64,000 nt of DNA, taken from Pseudomonadota bacterium (GTDB lineage: Bacteria; Pseudomonadota; Alphaproteobacteria; Rhizobiales; Xanthobacteraceae). Below are positions 17,474 through 26,478 of this stretch, piece by piece; position 1 is the first letter of the stretch; every line of letters starts with the position of its first letter. Location of the stretch: positions 1 to 64,000 of the forward strand of contig JAFAGM010000059.1 in the NCBI GenBank assembly GCA_023422775.1. The letters run 5' to 3'. The notes under the pieces were generated by a model, which saw only the letters and a program-made list of their open reading frames with translations, ran no database searches and was not told where the DNA came from. The translations under genes and the position numbers were made by a program.

Positions 17474-17776
17474 ATGACGATCGACGACAAGACCAGAACG
17501 GAACTGGAAGCCGCCGTTTTCCGGCGCCTGGTGAGCCATTTGCAGGCCCGTACCGACGTCCAGAACATCGATCTGATGAATCTGGCCGGCTTCTGCCGCA
17601 ACTGCCTGTCGAACTGGATGAAGGAAGAGGCCGACGCCAAGGGCGTCGCCGTCAGCAAGGACGAGAGCCGCGAGGCGGTCTACGGCATGCCCTACGAGGA
17701 GTGGAAGGCGAAACACCAGGGCACGGCTACGCCCGAGCAACTGGCGGCGATGAAGAAGGTTCATCCCGGGCATTGA
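17474..17776 (+). CDS. DUF1244 family protein
   Basis: A 100-residue cytoplasmic protein conserved in proteobacteria, function unknown. The family core LAGFCRNCLSNWMKEEADAKGV has the conserved CxxC cysteines, followed by YGMPYEEWKAKHQ. The start chosen is the ATG at 17474 (MTIDDKTRTELEAAVF); the open frame extends upstream through the palindromic repeat and is not coding there. It stands alone between repeats. Confidence 0.88.
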   Translation: MTIDDKTRTELEAAVFRRLVSHLQARTDVQNIDLMNLAGFCRNCLSNWMKEEADAKGVAVSKDESREAVYGMPYEEWKAKHQGTATPEQLAAMKKVHPGH

Positions 17777-17797
17777 TGTTCTGTCAATTTCAAGCCC

Positions 17798-17837
17798 GTC
17801 ATTCCGGGTTCGATGCTGCGCATCGCCCCGGAATGAC
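17798..17837. repeat. Palindromic intergenic repeat, short copy of the GTCATTCCGGG family
   Basis: GTCATTCCGGG and CCCCGGAATGAC bracket a GATGCTGCGCATC inner stem. It is the truncated form of the element at 15129-15207. It lies just after the DUF1244 stop and may end that transcript. Confidence 0.8.
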
Positions 17838-17997
17838 GGAGCGCCTCATCTCCTGTGGGCGCGCTGTGGATGAGCGTGATGTTGCCTTGACGCAAGGCCC
17901 CCCGATCTTCGAGGGTCATCTTCGGAAAGCGCCGTGCGGTAACGCGTGCGGCGCTTGATCTTTAAGCCTCACTCGCAGTTCCATTCAGGAGTAACCG

Positions 17998-18273
17998 ATG
18001 GCCACCCCCGCAGCCGCCTCCGTTCAGGACGAGCCCGCGACAAGATTCGCCAAAGACCAGCTCAAGGCCATCATCGAACGCATCGAGCGTCTGGAAGAAG
18101 AGAAGAAGACGATTTCCGACGACATCCGCGACGTCTATGCGGAAGCCAAGGGCAACGGCTTCGACACCAAGGCGCTCCGCACCATCGTGCGCATGCGCAA
18201 ACAGGACGCCAACGAGCGCGCCGAACAGGAAACCATCCTGGAAACCTACATGCAGGCGCTGGGAATGCTGTGA
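17998..18273 (+). CDS. gapR: GapR-like nucleoid-associated protein (DUF2312)
   Basis: A 91-residue coiled-coil protein matching Caulobacter GapR, which clamps overtwisted DNA ahead of replication and transcription and stimulates topoisomerases. Diagnostic segments are QLKAIIERIERLEEEKKTI, the near-invariant VYAEAKGNGFDTKALRTIV, and RMRKQDANERAEQE. Length and order match the family. It is a single gene with a GGAG ribosome site. Confidence 0.93.
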   Translation: MATPAAASVQDEPATRFAKDQLKAIIERIERLEEEKKTISDDIRDVYAEAKGNGFDTKALRTIVRMRKQDANERAEQETILETYMQALGML

Positions 18274-18376
18274 GGCGTCGTACGGGGGCCTGACCCGCGT
18301 CTACATCAAACTGCAGGAACACCCATCGGCGGGGATGATAGATCGCCGGCGTGAGCCCGGCCAGGAGGGCGCGCGG

Positions 18377-20065
18377 TCAGCGCAGTGCGGCGGTGCGCAG
18401 CACGTGGGTCGAAAGCCTTGCCGTCGCCGATCCCGTGAAGCGGTCGCAGGTCATGCCCATCATCGGATCTTCCGAGAAGGTCATGGCGATGGCGGTCTGC
18501 GGCTTGACGAAGTAGCTGCGCATCTGGGTCATCTCGGTATCGCCGAGGACCGTCGTCGACATCGCGCTGCTTGCGCTGGGCGCCAGCATCATGACCCGCA
18601 TCCAGATCGCGTTACCCTGGGCGGCGGCGAGACGGGCCGAGGTTGCGACCGCGCTGTCCTGGCCCTGTGCGCCCTTGGCGATCACGGTGTTGACCTCGGT
18701 CGCCGCGGTATCGGCATTGCGCGCCGAACGGGTGGGGCGCGGCATGGCGATGGAGGCCGTGACGACGTTCGAGCGGTCGACCGGCGAGGTCGCGGCCGGC
18801 GCATAGGCCAGCGCCTTCTTGAACGCCTCGGATACGCTGGCGGTCGGCTGCGGATCGGTGGCGGCCGCAAGCGCCTCGCGTGCGCGGAGCGCTGCGACCT
18901 GCGCCGGGGTCGGCTGACTGGCGTTAGCCGGTGGATCGTCCCAGAAGCCACGTGAATTGATGATATCGGCCGGCGTCTGCGGCTTCGGCTCGGTGCCGTC
19001 GGCGGAAGCCTGCGCGAACTGTTGTGCTTCAGCCTTGGCCTTGGCCGCGGGCACGATCTGGGCGTCGGCCGAGGCCAGCTGGAGGGTCGCTGCAATTGGC
19101 GGCTTCGCACGTGGGGTCGGAACCGGATCGGCTGACCTGGCATCGGCAGACCTGGCAGTGGCTGCCGCGGCCACGCTGGCCGGGGTTGGCTTCTCGTTCC
19201 TGGCGGGAGCGCTCGCGCCCTCGTCATCCTCTTCCGTGGCCGGCTTGCTGCTCTTGAAGAGCGAAGCGAACAGGTTCGGCATCCTGACCCCGGTGGAGGC
19301 GCTGTCGCCATTGCCGCGGCGTTCGATGTCGGCGCGGGCCAGTTCATAGCCCTTCATCGGACCGCCATTGGAGGGCAAATGCACCGTGCGTCCGTTCGGG
19401 AACACCTTGGCCAGTTGCTCCTGGGTCATGCGCGGCCAGTGACGGACGCTGCCGGTGTCGAGATGGACGAACGGCGATCCCGAGGTCGGATAGAAGCCGA
19501 CCCCGCCGCGCTGCAGCCGCAGACCGGCGGCGCGGATATTCTCCAGCGGCACGTCCGGAATGTAGAAGTCCATGGCATGGCCGAGCATGTGCTGGCTGAA
19601 GCGCGCCACGCCCGATGAGCGGCGGCGGAGCATGGAATTGGTGGCTGGGGAACGGTAGGCGGAGATGATCTGGATCGGCTTCCTGCCGTCGACGTCGCGG
19701 TAGACTTCCCAGAGGATGTCGAACAGGTGACGATCCATCGTGGTCTGGTCCTGGCTGCGCCAGTCACGGAGGAAATGATTGAGCTTCTTGAGCGACTCTT
19801 CGTCGTAGCGGCCGTCGCGCTTGAAGGTGACGGTGAGGTCTTCGCCGGAATGCGTGTGGTGGAAGGAGAGGGTGCGGGTCTCGTTCAGCGCCGTCGCGTC
19901 ATGCACCGAGCCTGCGCCTGCGAGCAGCAATAGCGACCCCAGACCGAACCTGTATCCGGTCTTTGGCAAAGCAAGCAGATTGAATTGGCGCGCGAGACCA
20001 ATCAGCACGAAGATAGCCCACCCGATCGACGAGCGTTCACGGAGTTCTCTTGCAGACCCCGGCAA
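18377..20065 (-). CDS. MepK/YcbK-like murein endopeptidase (DUF882, M15-type) with long low-complexity tail
   Basis: A 562-residue envelope protein. One or two hydrophobic segments lie in residues 15-58 (signal anchor), then the DUF882 domain (about 60-215) with zinc-site motifs H159-MLGHAM-D166 and H201-L-D203. Residues after about 250 are Ala/Pro/Lys-rich and probably disordered. The E. coli relative MepK cuts 3-3 peptidoglycan crosslinks, and its gene follows the L,D-transpeptidase gene ycbB. The same order occurs here, with the transpeptidase upstream at 20271-22442. The tail is much longer than in E. coli MepK (about 180 residues). The start at 20065 is not certain. Confidence 0.82.
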   Translation of the reverse strand: MPGSARELRERSSIGWAIFVLIGLARQFNLLALPKTGYRFGLGSLLLLAGAGSVHDATALNETRTLSFHHTHSGEDLTVTFKRDGRYDEESLKKLNHFLRDWRSQDQTTMDRHLFDILWEVYRDVDGRKPIQIISAYRSPATNSMLRRRSSGVARFSQHMLGHAMDFYIPDVPLENIRAAGLRLQRGGVGFYPTSGSPFVHLDTGSVRHWPRMTQEQLAKVFPNGRTVHLPSNGGPMKGYELARADIERRGNGDSASTGVRMPNLFASLFKSSKPATEEDDEGASAPARNEKPTPASVAAAATARSADARSADPVPTPRAKPPIAATLQLASADAQIVPAAKAKAEAQQFAQASADGTEPKPQTPADIINSRGFWDDPPANASQPTPAQVAALRAREALAAATDPQPTASVSEAFKKALAYAPAATSPVDRSNVVTASIAMPRPTRSARNADTAATEVNTVIAKGAQGQDSAVATSARLAAAQGNAIWMRVMMLAPSASSAMSTTVLGDTEMTQMRSYFVKPQTAIAMTFSEDPMMGMTCDRFTGSATARLSTHVLRTAALR

Positions 20066-20202
20066 AGAGAGGGTGAACGCTTTCTTAAAGCGGGAAGGTT
20101 AACCGAGGTTTACCGTCCCGCCCCCAAGTATGCTTAACTAACGCGCCGACTGTGGCGAAAAAGTGCCCAGTGCCGATTCACGGATGGATAATGGTTAACG
20201 AA

Positions 20203-20231
20203 AACGATCTCCCCCAAGAGGAGAGATCGTT
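20203..20231 (-). terminator. Hairpin terminator after the L,D-transpeptidase gene
   Basis: AACGATCTC and GAGATCGTT form a nine-base stem. On the minus strand the 3' arm runs into TTTTCG. It lies 40 bases past the transpeptidase stop and before the MepK-like gene, so the two may be only partly co-transcribed. Confidence 0.65.
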
Positions 20232-20270
20232 GATTTTGCTCGGAAATTCTGGAGGAAACGATGTTTCCGA

Positions 20271-22442
20271 CTAGCGGGTAAACCGCTGTTGCGGCCGCCG
20301 TCCGACCGGGGCGGGCGGGGTCATTTGCGACGGGCCGCCGAACAGACGCTCGAAGAAGTTGGGTCCGGAAGAGAAGGTGTTGTCGCTGGCGAAGTTGACG
20401 CCGGGCGGCAACGTGCCCCTCGGGCGCGTGTAGTTCGGCTGGGCATGGGAGACCATGACCTCGAGGTCCTTGTTGCGGTTGTTCTTCAGCAGGTTGAGCA
20501 TCACGGCGTCGCGGCCATAGATGTCCTTTCGGGTCTGCAGCTTTCCGGCGTCATCGACGAACGCGGTCTGGTAGGTGATGTTGACCGGGATCGGCGTCGG
20601 GAATTTCAGATCAATCTCGCTGCGGCCGTACATGCTGCGAATCCGTTCCGGCGTATAGCGCTCGTTCGGCAGCGTGATGTTGAGCAGCGTCGCGGCGTAT
20701 TGATCGGGATTCTGCACCCGCATGCAGCCATGGCTGAACGCGCGCTCTTCCTTGGCGAACAGGTACTTGTCCGGGGTGTCGTGCTGATAGACCAGGAACT
20801 TGTTCGGGAAGTTGAAGCGGATGCGGCCGAGCGCGTTGGCCTCGCCCGGCGGCTGCGAAATATGGATGCTGCCGTCGCGTCTCCGTTCCAGCCGCAGGCC
20901 CATCCGTTGCAGCACGGTCGGGTCCTGCTGCAGCGCAGGCAGGTACTCGTTGTAGATGATCGACGGCGGCACGTTCCAGGTCGGGTTGACGGTGATGAAC
21001 TTCATCGTCTCCGTCAGCATCGGCGTCGCATGTTTTCCGGGCTTTCCGGTCACCACGCGCGTGGTCCAGACCTGACGGCCGTTCTGCATCACCTTCAGCG
21101 TGAAGTCGGGGACGTTGAGGATGACGTAGGCGTTGCCCAGCGAGGCTGCGCCGAGCTGCCGCGGCAGCCAGCGCAGGCGTTCCATGTTGACCAGCACCAA
21201 GTCGATCTGCCGGTCGCGCTTCGGGCTGTTGAGGGCCTTGACCGTGCGATCGTCGAGTACGCCGTTCGCTTTGATATCGACGCTATGCTGGAATTTGCGT
21301 ACCGCAGCGGCGACCTGGGCGTCGTATTTGGTGTCGTCGGCGTTATCGTGAATGCCAAGCTTGGCGCGCAGTTGGGGCACACGCGGATCTTCCGGCACTA
21401 CCGCGGCCTGCTTCCTGGTGGCCGCCTTGTAGGCGAGCGCGGGACCTTCCGGAATCAGGCTCACCGGTCCATCGCCCTGACCGCGCAACTCGGCGAGCTT
21501 CGCCTTGAGGTCCTTGAAGAGCTTGTGCGGCGGATTGTAGCCGTCGAGCGCCGCAGAAGCGTCCTTCGCGGTCGAGATGTTGGCCAGCACTTCAGAAGGA
21601 TCGGTCGGGTGCTCGGGATAGAGGATATCGCCGGAAACCTGCGACCAGTGCATCCGGCCGCTCTGAGCCTGGCGCGCATAGTCGAGCATGCTGGAGGTCA
21701 GTTTCAGCTCGGCCTCGGCAAGCTCATCCGGCGAAGTGGCGGAAGCGAAATTCGGCGTCGGATATTCAGCCGGGTCGAGGCCGTCGGCGGCGGCGTCCTT
21801 CAGGCGGGCGATCACGCCCTTGCCGGCGTCGGTCAATTGTCCGGCCTGGGTCCACTGCGGCGCATACTCGCGCCCCGAATAGAATTTTTCGACGGACGCG
21901 CGCTCGTTCTTGCGATCGAAATAGCGCAGCGATTTGGCGGCCAGCATCTCGCGAATTTTGTCGGCAACAGGCTGGTCTGCCGGGGCGACGCTGCTCGCAG
22001 CTTTCACAGGTTCGCTGGCGGGCTCGGCCGCCGGCGCCGTGGCGGTCGCTGGTGTCGGGCTTGCAGCCGGTGGCGGCGCGGTTGCGGTGTCGTTGGTGCT
22101 CGCAGGCGCGGTGACGATCGCGGCCGGCCTGGTTTCGGGTTCGGTGGTCCTTGCGGTCGAGGCAGGCGCGCTCAGGGCAGGCTCGCTCGGCTTCGCAGTC
22201 GTCTTCGCCGGATCGGACACCGTCGCGGTGGAGTCGATCTTGAAGTCGCCGATGGTGGGAGGCGGAACGTTCGCCGGCTCGGGGCGGGGAATGGCGGCGT
22301 CGATCGCGAGTTCAGCGGCGCTGGCGCGCGGCGCATCCGACGGGCCTGCCTGGGCCGAGGTGGCGGAAACCGCGAGGAACGTTGCCGCGACAGCCATCAG
22401 CACGCGGTCAAAGCCAGCACGGTTCGTCGAACATTCTCGCAT
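20271..22442 (-). CDS. L,D-transpeptidase, YcbB/LdtD type
   Basis: Makes 3-3 (mDAP-mDAP) crosslinks in peptidoglycan. The 723-residue protein has a signal peptide (MAVAATFLAVSATSAQA), a Pro/Ala/Thr-rich linker to about residue 170, a YcbB-type scaffold, a peptidoglycan-binding segment (AVRKFQHSVDIKANGVLDDRTVKALN) and a YkuD catalytic domain with SHGCMRVQNP; C573 is the nucleophile. ATG at 22442 follows AGGGGG and puts the signal peptide at the N-terminus; the 22595 start adds 51 unlikely residues. Its neighbour is a 3-3 crosslink endopeptidase candidate, so the pair could make and cut the same bond. Confidence 0.92.
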   Translation of the reverse strand: MRECSTNRAGFDRVLMAVAATFLAVSATSAQAGPSDAPRASAAELAIDAAIPRPEPANVPPPTIGDFKIDSTATVSDPAKTTAKPSEPALSAPASTARTTEPETRPAAIVTAPASTNDTATAPPPAASPTPATATAPAAEPASEPVKAASSVAPADQPVADKIREMLAAKSLRYFDRKNERASVEKFYSGREYAPQWTQAGQLTDAGKGVIARLKDAAADGLDPAEYPTPNFASATSPDELAEAELKLTSSMLDYARQAQSGRMHWSQVSGDILYPEHPTDPSEVLANISTAKDASAALDGYNPPHKLFKDLKAKLAELRGQGDGPVSLIPEGPALAYKAATRKQAAVVPEDPRVPQLRAKLGIHDNADDTKYDAQVAAAVRKFQHSVDIKANGVLDDRTVKALNSPKRDRQIDLVLVNMERLRWLPRQLGAASLGNAYVILNVPDFTLKVMQNGRQVWTTRVVTGKPGKHATPMLTETMKFITVNPTWNVPPSIIYNEYLPALQQDPTVLQRMGLRLERRRDGSIHISQPPGEANALGRIRFNFPNKFLVYQHDTPDKYLFAKEERAFSHGCMRVQNPDQYAATLLNITLPNERYTPERIRSMYGRSEIDLKFPTPIPVNITYQTAFVDDAGKLQTRKDIYGRDAVMLNLLKNNRNKDLEVMVSHAQPNYTRPRGTLPPGVNFASDNTFSSGPNFFERLFGGPSQMTPPAPVGRRPQQRFTR

Positions 22443-22786
22443 CGTCACACCCCCTTGGGCGAAACTGCCCCGGCATGGAACAGTCGTTAGGTATTGTTCG
22501 TCACAGCTTGCGCATAAAGCGCCGGCCTCGAGCGGTTCAGTCGGTACGCCTGCACAACATGATTCAAACGCAGACGATACATGTGCCCCCTTCATGCAGC
22601 CAGCGCCATGGGGGACTACTCACGACAAACTGACCTCAAACAACCCAATTGCAGCGGGTCGTGCGGTTTTGCCACGCTCCCCGCCTTTTGTCTGTCACCT
22701 GCAAGCCACGGTTCAAAGGTTCTGAACGAGCAACTCGTTGGCCCGCCAGCAACTTTGCCACCTCAGTGCCACAATCGGCGGCTGGT
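22443..22786. other. 344-base non-coding interval between the sigma-54 regulator and the L,D-transpeptidase
   Basis: No convincing gene. It should contain the transpeptidase leader and promoter. The only pattern seen is a sigma-54-like site at 22753-22773 pointing toward the transpeptidase, annotated separately. Confidence 0.6.
22753..22773 (-). promoter_or_regulatory. Candidate sigma-54 promoter
   Basis: Minus strand TGGCACTGAGGTGGCA matches the -24/-12 consensus TGGCAC-N5-TTGCA with one change (TGGC for TTGC). The GG-to-GC spacing is right. It points toward the L,D-transpeptidase start about 310 bases away and lies next to a sigma-54 activator gene. Confidence 0.3.
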
Positions 22787-24286
22787 TCAGTCAGTGCCGT
22801 GTTCGCGGCCTTCTGCAGGGTCCGCGGCCGCGGCTTCGTCGAGTTTGCGGTACAGAGTCGAGCGGCCGATCTTGAGCCGGCGCGCGACCTCCGACATCTG
22901 GCCGCGATAATGCGAGATCGCGAAGCGGATGATCTCGTTTTCCATGTCCTCGAGCGGGCGCACCTCGCCGGTCGCCGTCAGCATGGCAAGGCTGCCGGCA
23001 TGACCGAGCGGCGCAATGGGTATTTCGCTACCCGATACCATCGCCGGCGCCGTCGAGGGCGCGATGATCAGCGGTTCGCTGTGCGCGACGTCGGCTTCCG
23101 TGACCACCTGGCCTATGGCCGGCGGGAAGTCCGACAGGCCAAGCTGATCGCCTTCGCTCATGACCACGGCGCGATACACCGTGTTCTCAAGCTGGCGGAT
23201 GTTGCCGGGCCAGTCGAGTTGCACGAGATGCGCCACGGCCTCGCCGCTGATGCCGGTGATGGTGCGGTTTTCCTCGGCGGCAAAGCGCGCCAGGAAGTGT
23301 CGCAACAGATGCGGGATGTCTTCGCGCCGCGTCCGCAGCGGCGGGATCGTCAACGGCAGAACATGCAGCCGGTAGAACAGGTCTTCGCGGAATGCGCCGC
23401 TCTTCACGAGATCGAGCAGTTTGCGGTTGGTCGCCGAAATGATGCGCACGTCGACCTTCACCGGCCTGCGGCCGCCGACCGCCTCGACCGTGCCTTCCTG
23501 CAGCGCGCGCAGCAGTTTCACCTGCGCGGCCAGCGGCAACTCGCCGACCTCATCGAGAAACAGCGTGCCGCCGTTGGCTTCGACGAACTTGCCCATATGG
23601 CGTTCGGTGGCGCCGGTGAAGGCGCCCTTCTCGTGACCGAACAGGATCGATTCCACGAGATTGTCGGGGATGGCGCCGCAATTGACCGCAACGAAGGGGC
23701 GGGACTTGCGCTCGCTGGTGCCATGGATGGCGCGGGCGAACAGTTCCTTGCCGACGCCGGATTCGCCTTCGACCAGCACCGGAATGCTGGAGGCGGCCGC
23801 CTTCTGCGCGGTGCGCAGCACGGCCGCCATGGCCTCGCTGCGGGTGATGATATCGGTGAAGGTGAGGCGGCCTTCGCGGCTGTGGCGGATGCGCTGCAGT
23901 TCGCCCTTGAGCGCGGAAGCGTTGAGCGCATTGCGCAGCGATACCTGCAGCCGTTCGAAGCCGACCGGCTTGACGACGAAATCCTGCGCGCCGGCGCGCA
24001 TCGCCGAAACCACATTGTCGATGCCGCCATGCGCGGTCTGCACGATAACCGGGATGCTCAGGCCTGCTTCACGAATTTTGGCGAGCACGCCGAGCCCGTC
24101 GAGGCCGGGCATCACGAGGTCGAGCACGATCGCGTCGATCGTCTGCCCGTCCGCAGCGGTCAGCAGGGCCACGGCCTCGTCGCCGCTTTCGGCGACGAGC
24201 GGCTCGTAACCGCACTTCTGCACCATGTTTTCAACCAGGCGGCGCTGCACCGCGTCGTCATCGGCAATCAGGATGGTCGCAGCCAT
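22787..24286 (-). CDS. Sigma-54-dependent response regulator (REC-AAA-Fis)
   Basis: A 499-residue NtrC-type activator. The receiver domain is residues 1-120 with phospho-acceptor D56 in LDLVMPG. The AAA+ domain has Walker A GESGVGKE, the sigma-54 contact loop GAFTGA and a DEVGELPL Walker B region. A Fis-type helix-turn-helix ends the protein (MSEVARRLKIGRSTLYRKLDE). ATG at 24286 begins MAATILIADDDAVQ; 15 upstream codons in frame are not needed. No histidine kinase gene is adjacent, so the partner is encoded elsewhere. The target is unknown. Confidence 0.92.
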   Translation of the reverse strand: MAATILIADDDAVQRRLVENMVQKCGYEPLVAESGDEAVALLTAADGQTIDAIVLDLVMPGLDGLGVLAKIREAGLSIPVIVQTAHGGIDNVVSAMRAGAQDFVVKPVGFERLQVSLRNALNASALKGELQRIRHSREGRLTFTDIITRSEAMAAVLRTAQKAAASSIPVLVEGESGVGKELFARAIHGTSERKSRPFVAVNCGAIPDNLVESILFGHEKGAFTGATERHMGKFVEANGGTLFLDEVGELPLAAQVKLLRALQEGTVEAVGGRRPVKVDVRIISATNRKLLDLVKSGAFREDLFYRLHVLPLTIPPLRTRREDIPHLLRHFLARFAAEENRTITGISGEAVAHLVQLDWPGNIRQLENTVYRAVVMSEGDQLGLSDFPPAIGQVVTEADVAHSEPLIIAPSTAPAMVSGSEIPIAPLGHAGSLAMLTATGEVRPLEDMENEIIRFAISHYRGQMSEVARRLKIGRSTLYRKLDEAAAADPAEGREHGTD

Positions 24287-24386
24287 GGTGTGTACCCCGC
24301 GCGTTACGCAAACTGTATCGAATCGGGGCACTCTCGCCTATGCGGATTAACGCACACTTAATCGTTCGGCAGCAGTGAGGTCGCAG

Positions 24387-25028
24387 CTAGACGTTCAGGT
24401 GCGGCCACACCTCCATCCCGCCGCGATAGATCATGTCGAGCGCCACATAGAGGATGATCGCGAGGCCGACATAGGCGATCCAGCGATGCTTCTCCAGGAT
24501 GCGGGCGATGAAGTTGGCGGCGAGCCCCATCAACGCGATGGAAAGCGCCAGGCCGAATATCAGGATCATCGGATGCTCGCGCGCCGCCCCAGCGACGGCA
24601 AGCACGTTGTCGAGCGACATCGAGACGTCGGCGAGCGTGATCTGCCAGACGGCCTGACCGAGCGTCTTTTGAGAGCCCGTTGTGGCCGACGCTTCGGCCG
24701 TACTTGCAGACGACAGACTCTGGGCGGTCGGTTGATGATGCGAGTTGCGCAACTCGCGCCACATCTTCCAGCACACCCAAAGCAGCAGAATGCCGCCTGC
24801 GAGAAGCAGTCCGATGATCTGCAGCAGTTGAACCGTGATGGAAGCGAAGCCGATGCGCAGCAGCGTTGCGGCCAATATGCCGATCAGGATCGCCTTTTTG
24901 CGCTGGCCCTCGGGCAGCCCGGCGGCCGCGAGCCCGATGACGATGGCATTGTCGCCAGCGAGCACCAGGTCGATCATGATGACCTGGAAAAGCGCTGTCA
25001 GGTGTTCTGAGGTGATTAGATCCAGCAT
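24387..25028 (-). CDS. TerC family membrane protein (YjbE type)
   Basis: A 213-residue inner-membrane protein with about seven helices. The TerC motifs are clear: MIDLVLAGDNAIVIGLAAAGLP in the first half and ITLADVSMSLDNVLAVAGAA in the second, with the acidic residues of the predicted metal site. Characterised relatives are linked to tellurite resistance and to manganese export. The His/Ser/Ala-rich loop between the halves is cytoplasmic-like and variable. ATG at 25028 (MLDLITSEHLTALFQ) is preferred over 25106. Confidence 0.88.
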   Translation of the reverse strand: MLDLITSEHLTALFQVIMIDLVLAGDNAIVIGLAAAGLPEGQRKKAILIGILAATLLRIGFASITVQLLQIIGLLLAGGILLLWVCWKMWRELRNSHHQPTAQSLSSASTAEASATTGSQKTLGQAVWQITLADVSMSLDNVLAVAGAAREHPMILIFGLALSIALMGLAANFIARILEKHRWIAYVGLAIILYVALDMIYRGGMEVWPHLNV

Positions 25029-25150
25029 GTGGGCCACTCCGGTTGATGGTCCAATCCGACATCGCAGTTCGCTTGAACTGCCAGAGGGGCCCGGGCTTGG
25101 ACGCACAGATAGAAGAATGACGCAGTCAGACTGCGAAAATACTGTTCCCG

Positions 25151-25495
25151 TTACTCAGGTTGATCCGAGAGGGTGAAAAGCCTGACCATCTGGTCCGGCT
25201 CGATCAGGACCGAGAGGACGATCCCGATGAACGTCAGGCTTCCGGCGAGGTCGAACCACATGATGCGGAAGCGGTCGCGCCTGCACAGCAGCGCAAGCCC
25301 GGCAGCCACCGCGGCAACCGCAAACAGCAGGGTGACGATCGCGGGTGCCAGAAGGTCGGTCGGCACAACATTGCGGATACCCACGGTCGCGATCAGCGCT
25401 ACCAGCAGAATGCCGGCAAACAGCTCCTTGCCGCGAGCAGGCGCAGCTCCGTTGTTGCTCGTTCCGACAATCTGACTGCGGGCCAGGAAAGCCAT
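25151..25495 (-). CDS. Small membrane protein, function unknown
   Basis: A 114-residue protein with three predicted membrane helices (about residues 24-41, 48-68 and 80-100). No family was recognised. It lies 122 bases upstream of the TerC-like gene in the same orientation and is divergent from an XRE regulator. Coding appears likely from the regular hydrophobic pattern and charge distribution, but that is the only support. Confidence 0.55.
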   Translation of the reverse strand: MAFLARSQIVGTSNNGAAPARGKELFAGILLVALIATVGIRNVVPTDLLAPAIVTLLFAVAAVAAGLALLCRRDRFRIMWFDLAGSLTFIGIVLSVLIEPDQMVRLFTLSDQPE

Positions 25496-25573
25496 CGGAC
25501 CCTTATTCGCGAGCTGAGATTGTGGTAGGGAACATTACCTACTCTGTCTTTCATTTTGGATAGTTTAGTAATC

Positions 25574-25906
25574 ATGAAACGAGTGAAACATCAAGACGTT
25601 TCCACTGAATGTGCCTCCGGCAATACCGTGCCGGAAGCCAGGCAATTGCGGAAACTTGCTGGGGATTGGCTCAAGCTGCGAAGGGCGGATGCCGAATTGT
25701 CGCAGGCAGATCTCGCTGCACGCCTCGGCCTGAAGTACTACACTTTCATCTCACAGGTTGAGAACGGGTTCAGCCGTGTTCCAACCGAAATCATGGGAGC
25801 ATGGGCCAGCGAGCTGGGTCTTGAACAGGCGGCGTTCGCAAGGCATCTGTTAATGTACTACGAGCCGGAACTGTACCGGCTGCTGTTCGGAGCTGAGAGC
25901 AAATGA
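25574..25906 (+). CDS. XRE-family helix-turn-helix regulator
   Basis: A 110-residue DNA-binding protein. The HTH covers about residues 32-85: WLKLRRADAELSQADLAARLGLKYYTFISQVENGFSRVPTE. The stop overlaps the start of the next gene by four bases (ATGA), so the two are made together. An imperfect inverted repeat (GTAGG/CCTAC, 25525-25542) lies just upstream and could be its operator. Two-gene XRE units like this may regulate a small local system, but no toxin motif is seen in the partner. Confidence 0.8.
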   Translation: MKRVKHQDVSTECASGNTVPEARQLRKLAGDWLKLRRADAELSQADLAARLGLKYYTFISQVENGFSRVPTEIMGAWASELGLEQAAFARHLLMYYEPELYRLLFGAESK

Positions 25907-26346
25907 GCGTAGTTGCGTTCGAGCGCAAACCGGTCACCGGGGTGTGGAGCGAAAGCGAACTCAACACCATTGTTGCGGCATTGAGCACCGCGCTGGCACC
26001 GGCGACCGGCCGCCAATGGGAAACCGGCACGACGGAGAACGGTGACGTCCAGTTCTATCTGCTGGGTTCGCTGCCGGATCAGGCTTGCGAGCTGTGCCTG
26101 TCGCGGGTCGGGCGGCAATATATCCTCGAAGACGGATCGGGCCGGATGCTGTTCGAGCATTGGAACCTCGATCTCGTCGTTCTGCACGCCAGGGCCGCGG
26201 TTCCATCCACGTCGTGGCTCATGGTTCGCATGATAATGTTGTGGTGTGCGGCGCGGAGCTTCTTTCACGAGAGGCTTGAGCCGGTGCTCAACGAGACCGA
26301 GGAACTGCTGGTCCAACTGGCGCCGCAACTCGCGGCCCTCGCCTGA
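25903..26346 (+). CDS. Unknown protein coupled to the XRE regulator
   Basis: A 147-residue protein with no recognised family. It starts within the stop of the XRE gene (ATGA), so it is translationally coupled. Features are a soluble N-terminal half, two CxxC-like or spaced cysteines (ACELCLSR), and an amphipathic C-terminus rich in Leu and Glu (LNETEELLVQLAPQLAALA). There is no signal peptide. It could be an effector or cofactor of the XRE protein. Confidence 0.7.
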   Translation: MSVVAFERKPVTGVWSESELNTIVAALSTALAPATGRQWETGTTENGDVQFYLLGSLPDQACELCLSRVGRQYILEDGSGRMLFEHWNLDLVVLHARAAVPSTSWLMVRMIMLWCAARSFFHERLEPVLNETEELLVQLAPQLAALA

Positions 26347-26358
26347 TCGGCGAGACAG

Positions 26359-26466
26359 TTTGATGGACAAGTCAATTTGATTGGTCAATTTGATCGCCTC
26401 GTTTGTTTGATCGCCTAGCCGATCGGATCGTCCGATCCGATTTTCCCAGTTGATCGCCACGCCAAT
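26359..26466. repeat. Degenerate TTTGATCGCC repeats with a palindrome before pepF
   Basis: TTTGAT occurs at 26359, 26376, 26389 and 26406, with further near copies at 26449 and 26466; several continue as CGCC. A perfect palindrome GATCGGA-TCG-TCCGATC (26421-26437) lies among them and runs into CCGATTTT, so it may also end the upstream transcript. Confidence 0.5.
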
Positions 26467-26478
26467 TTGAAAGTGTCC

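Noticed and set aside
20289..22490. 733-codon open frame on the plus strand opposite the L,D-transpeptidase
   Set aside because: Shadow of a recognised gene; Arg/Gly/Val-rich translation without domains.
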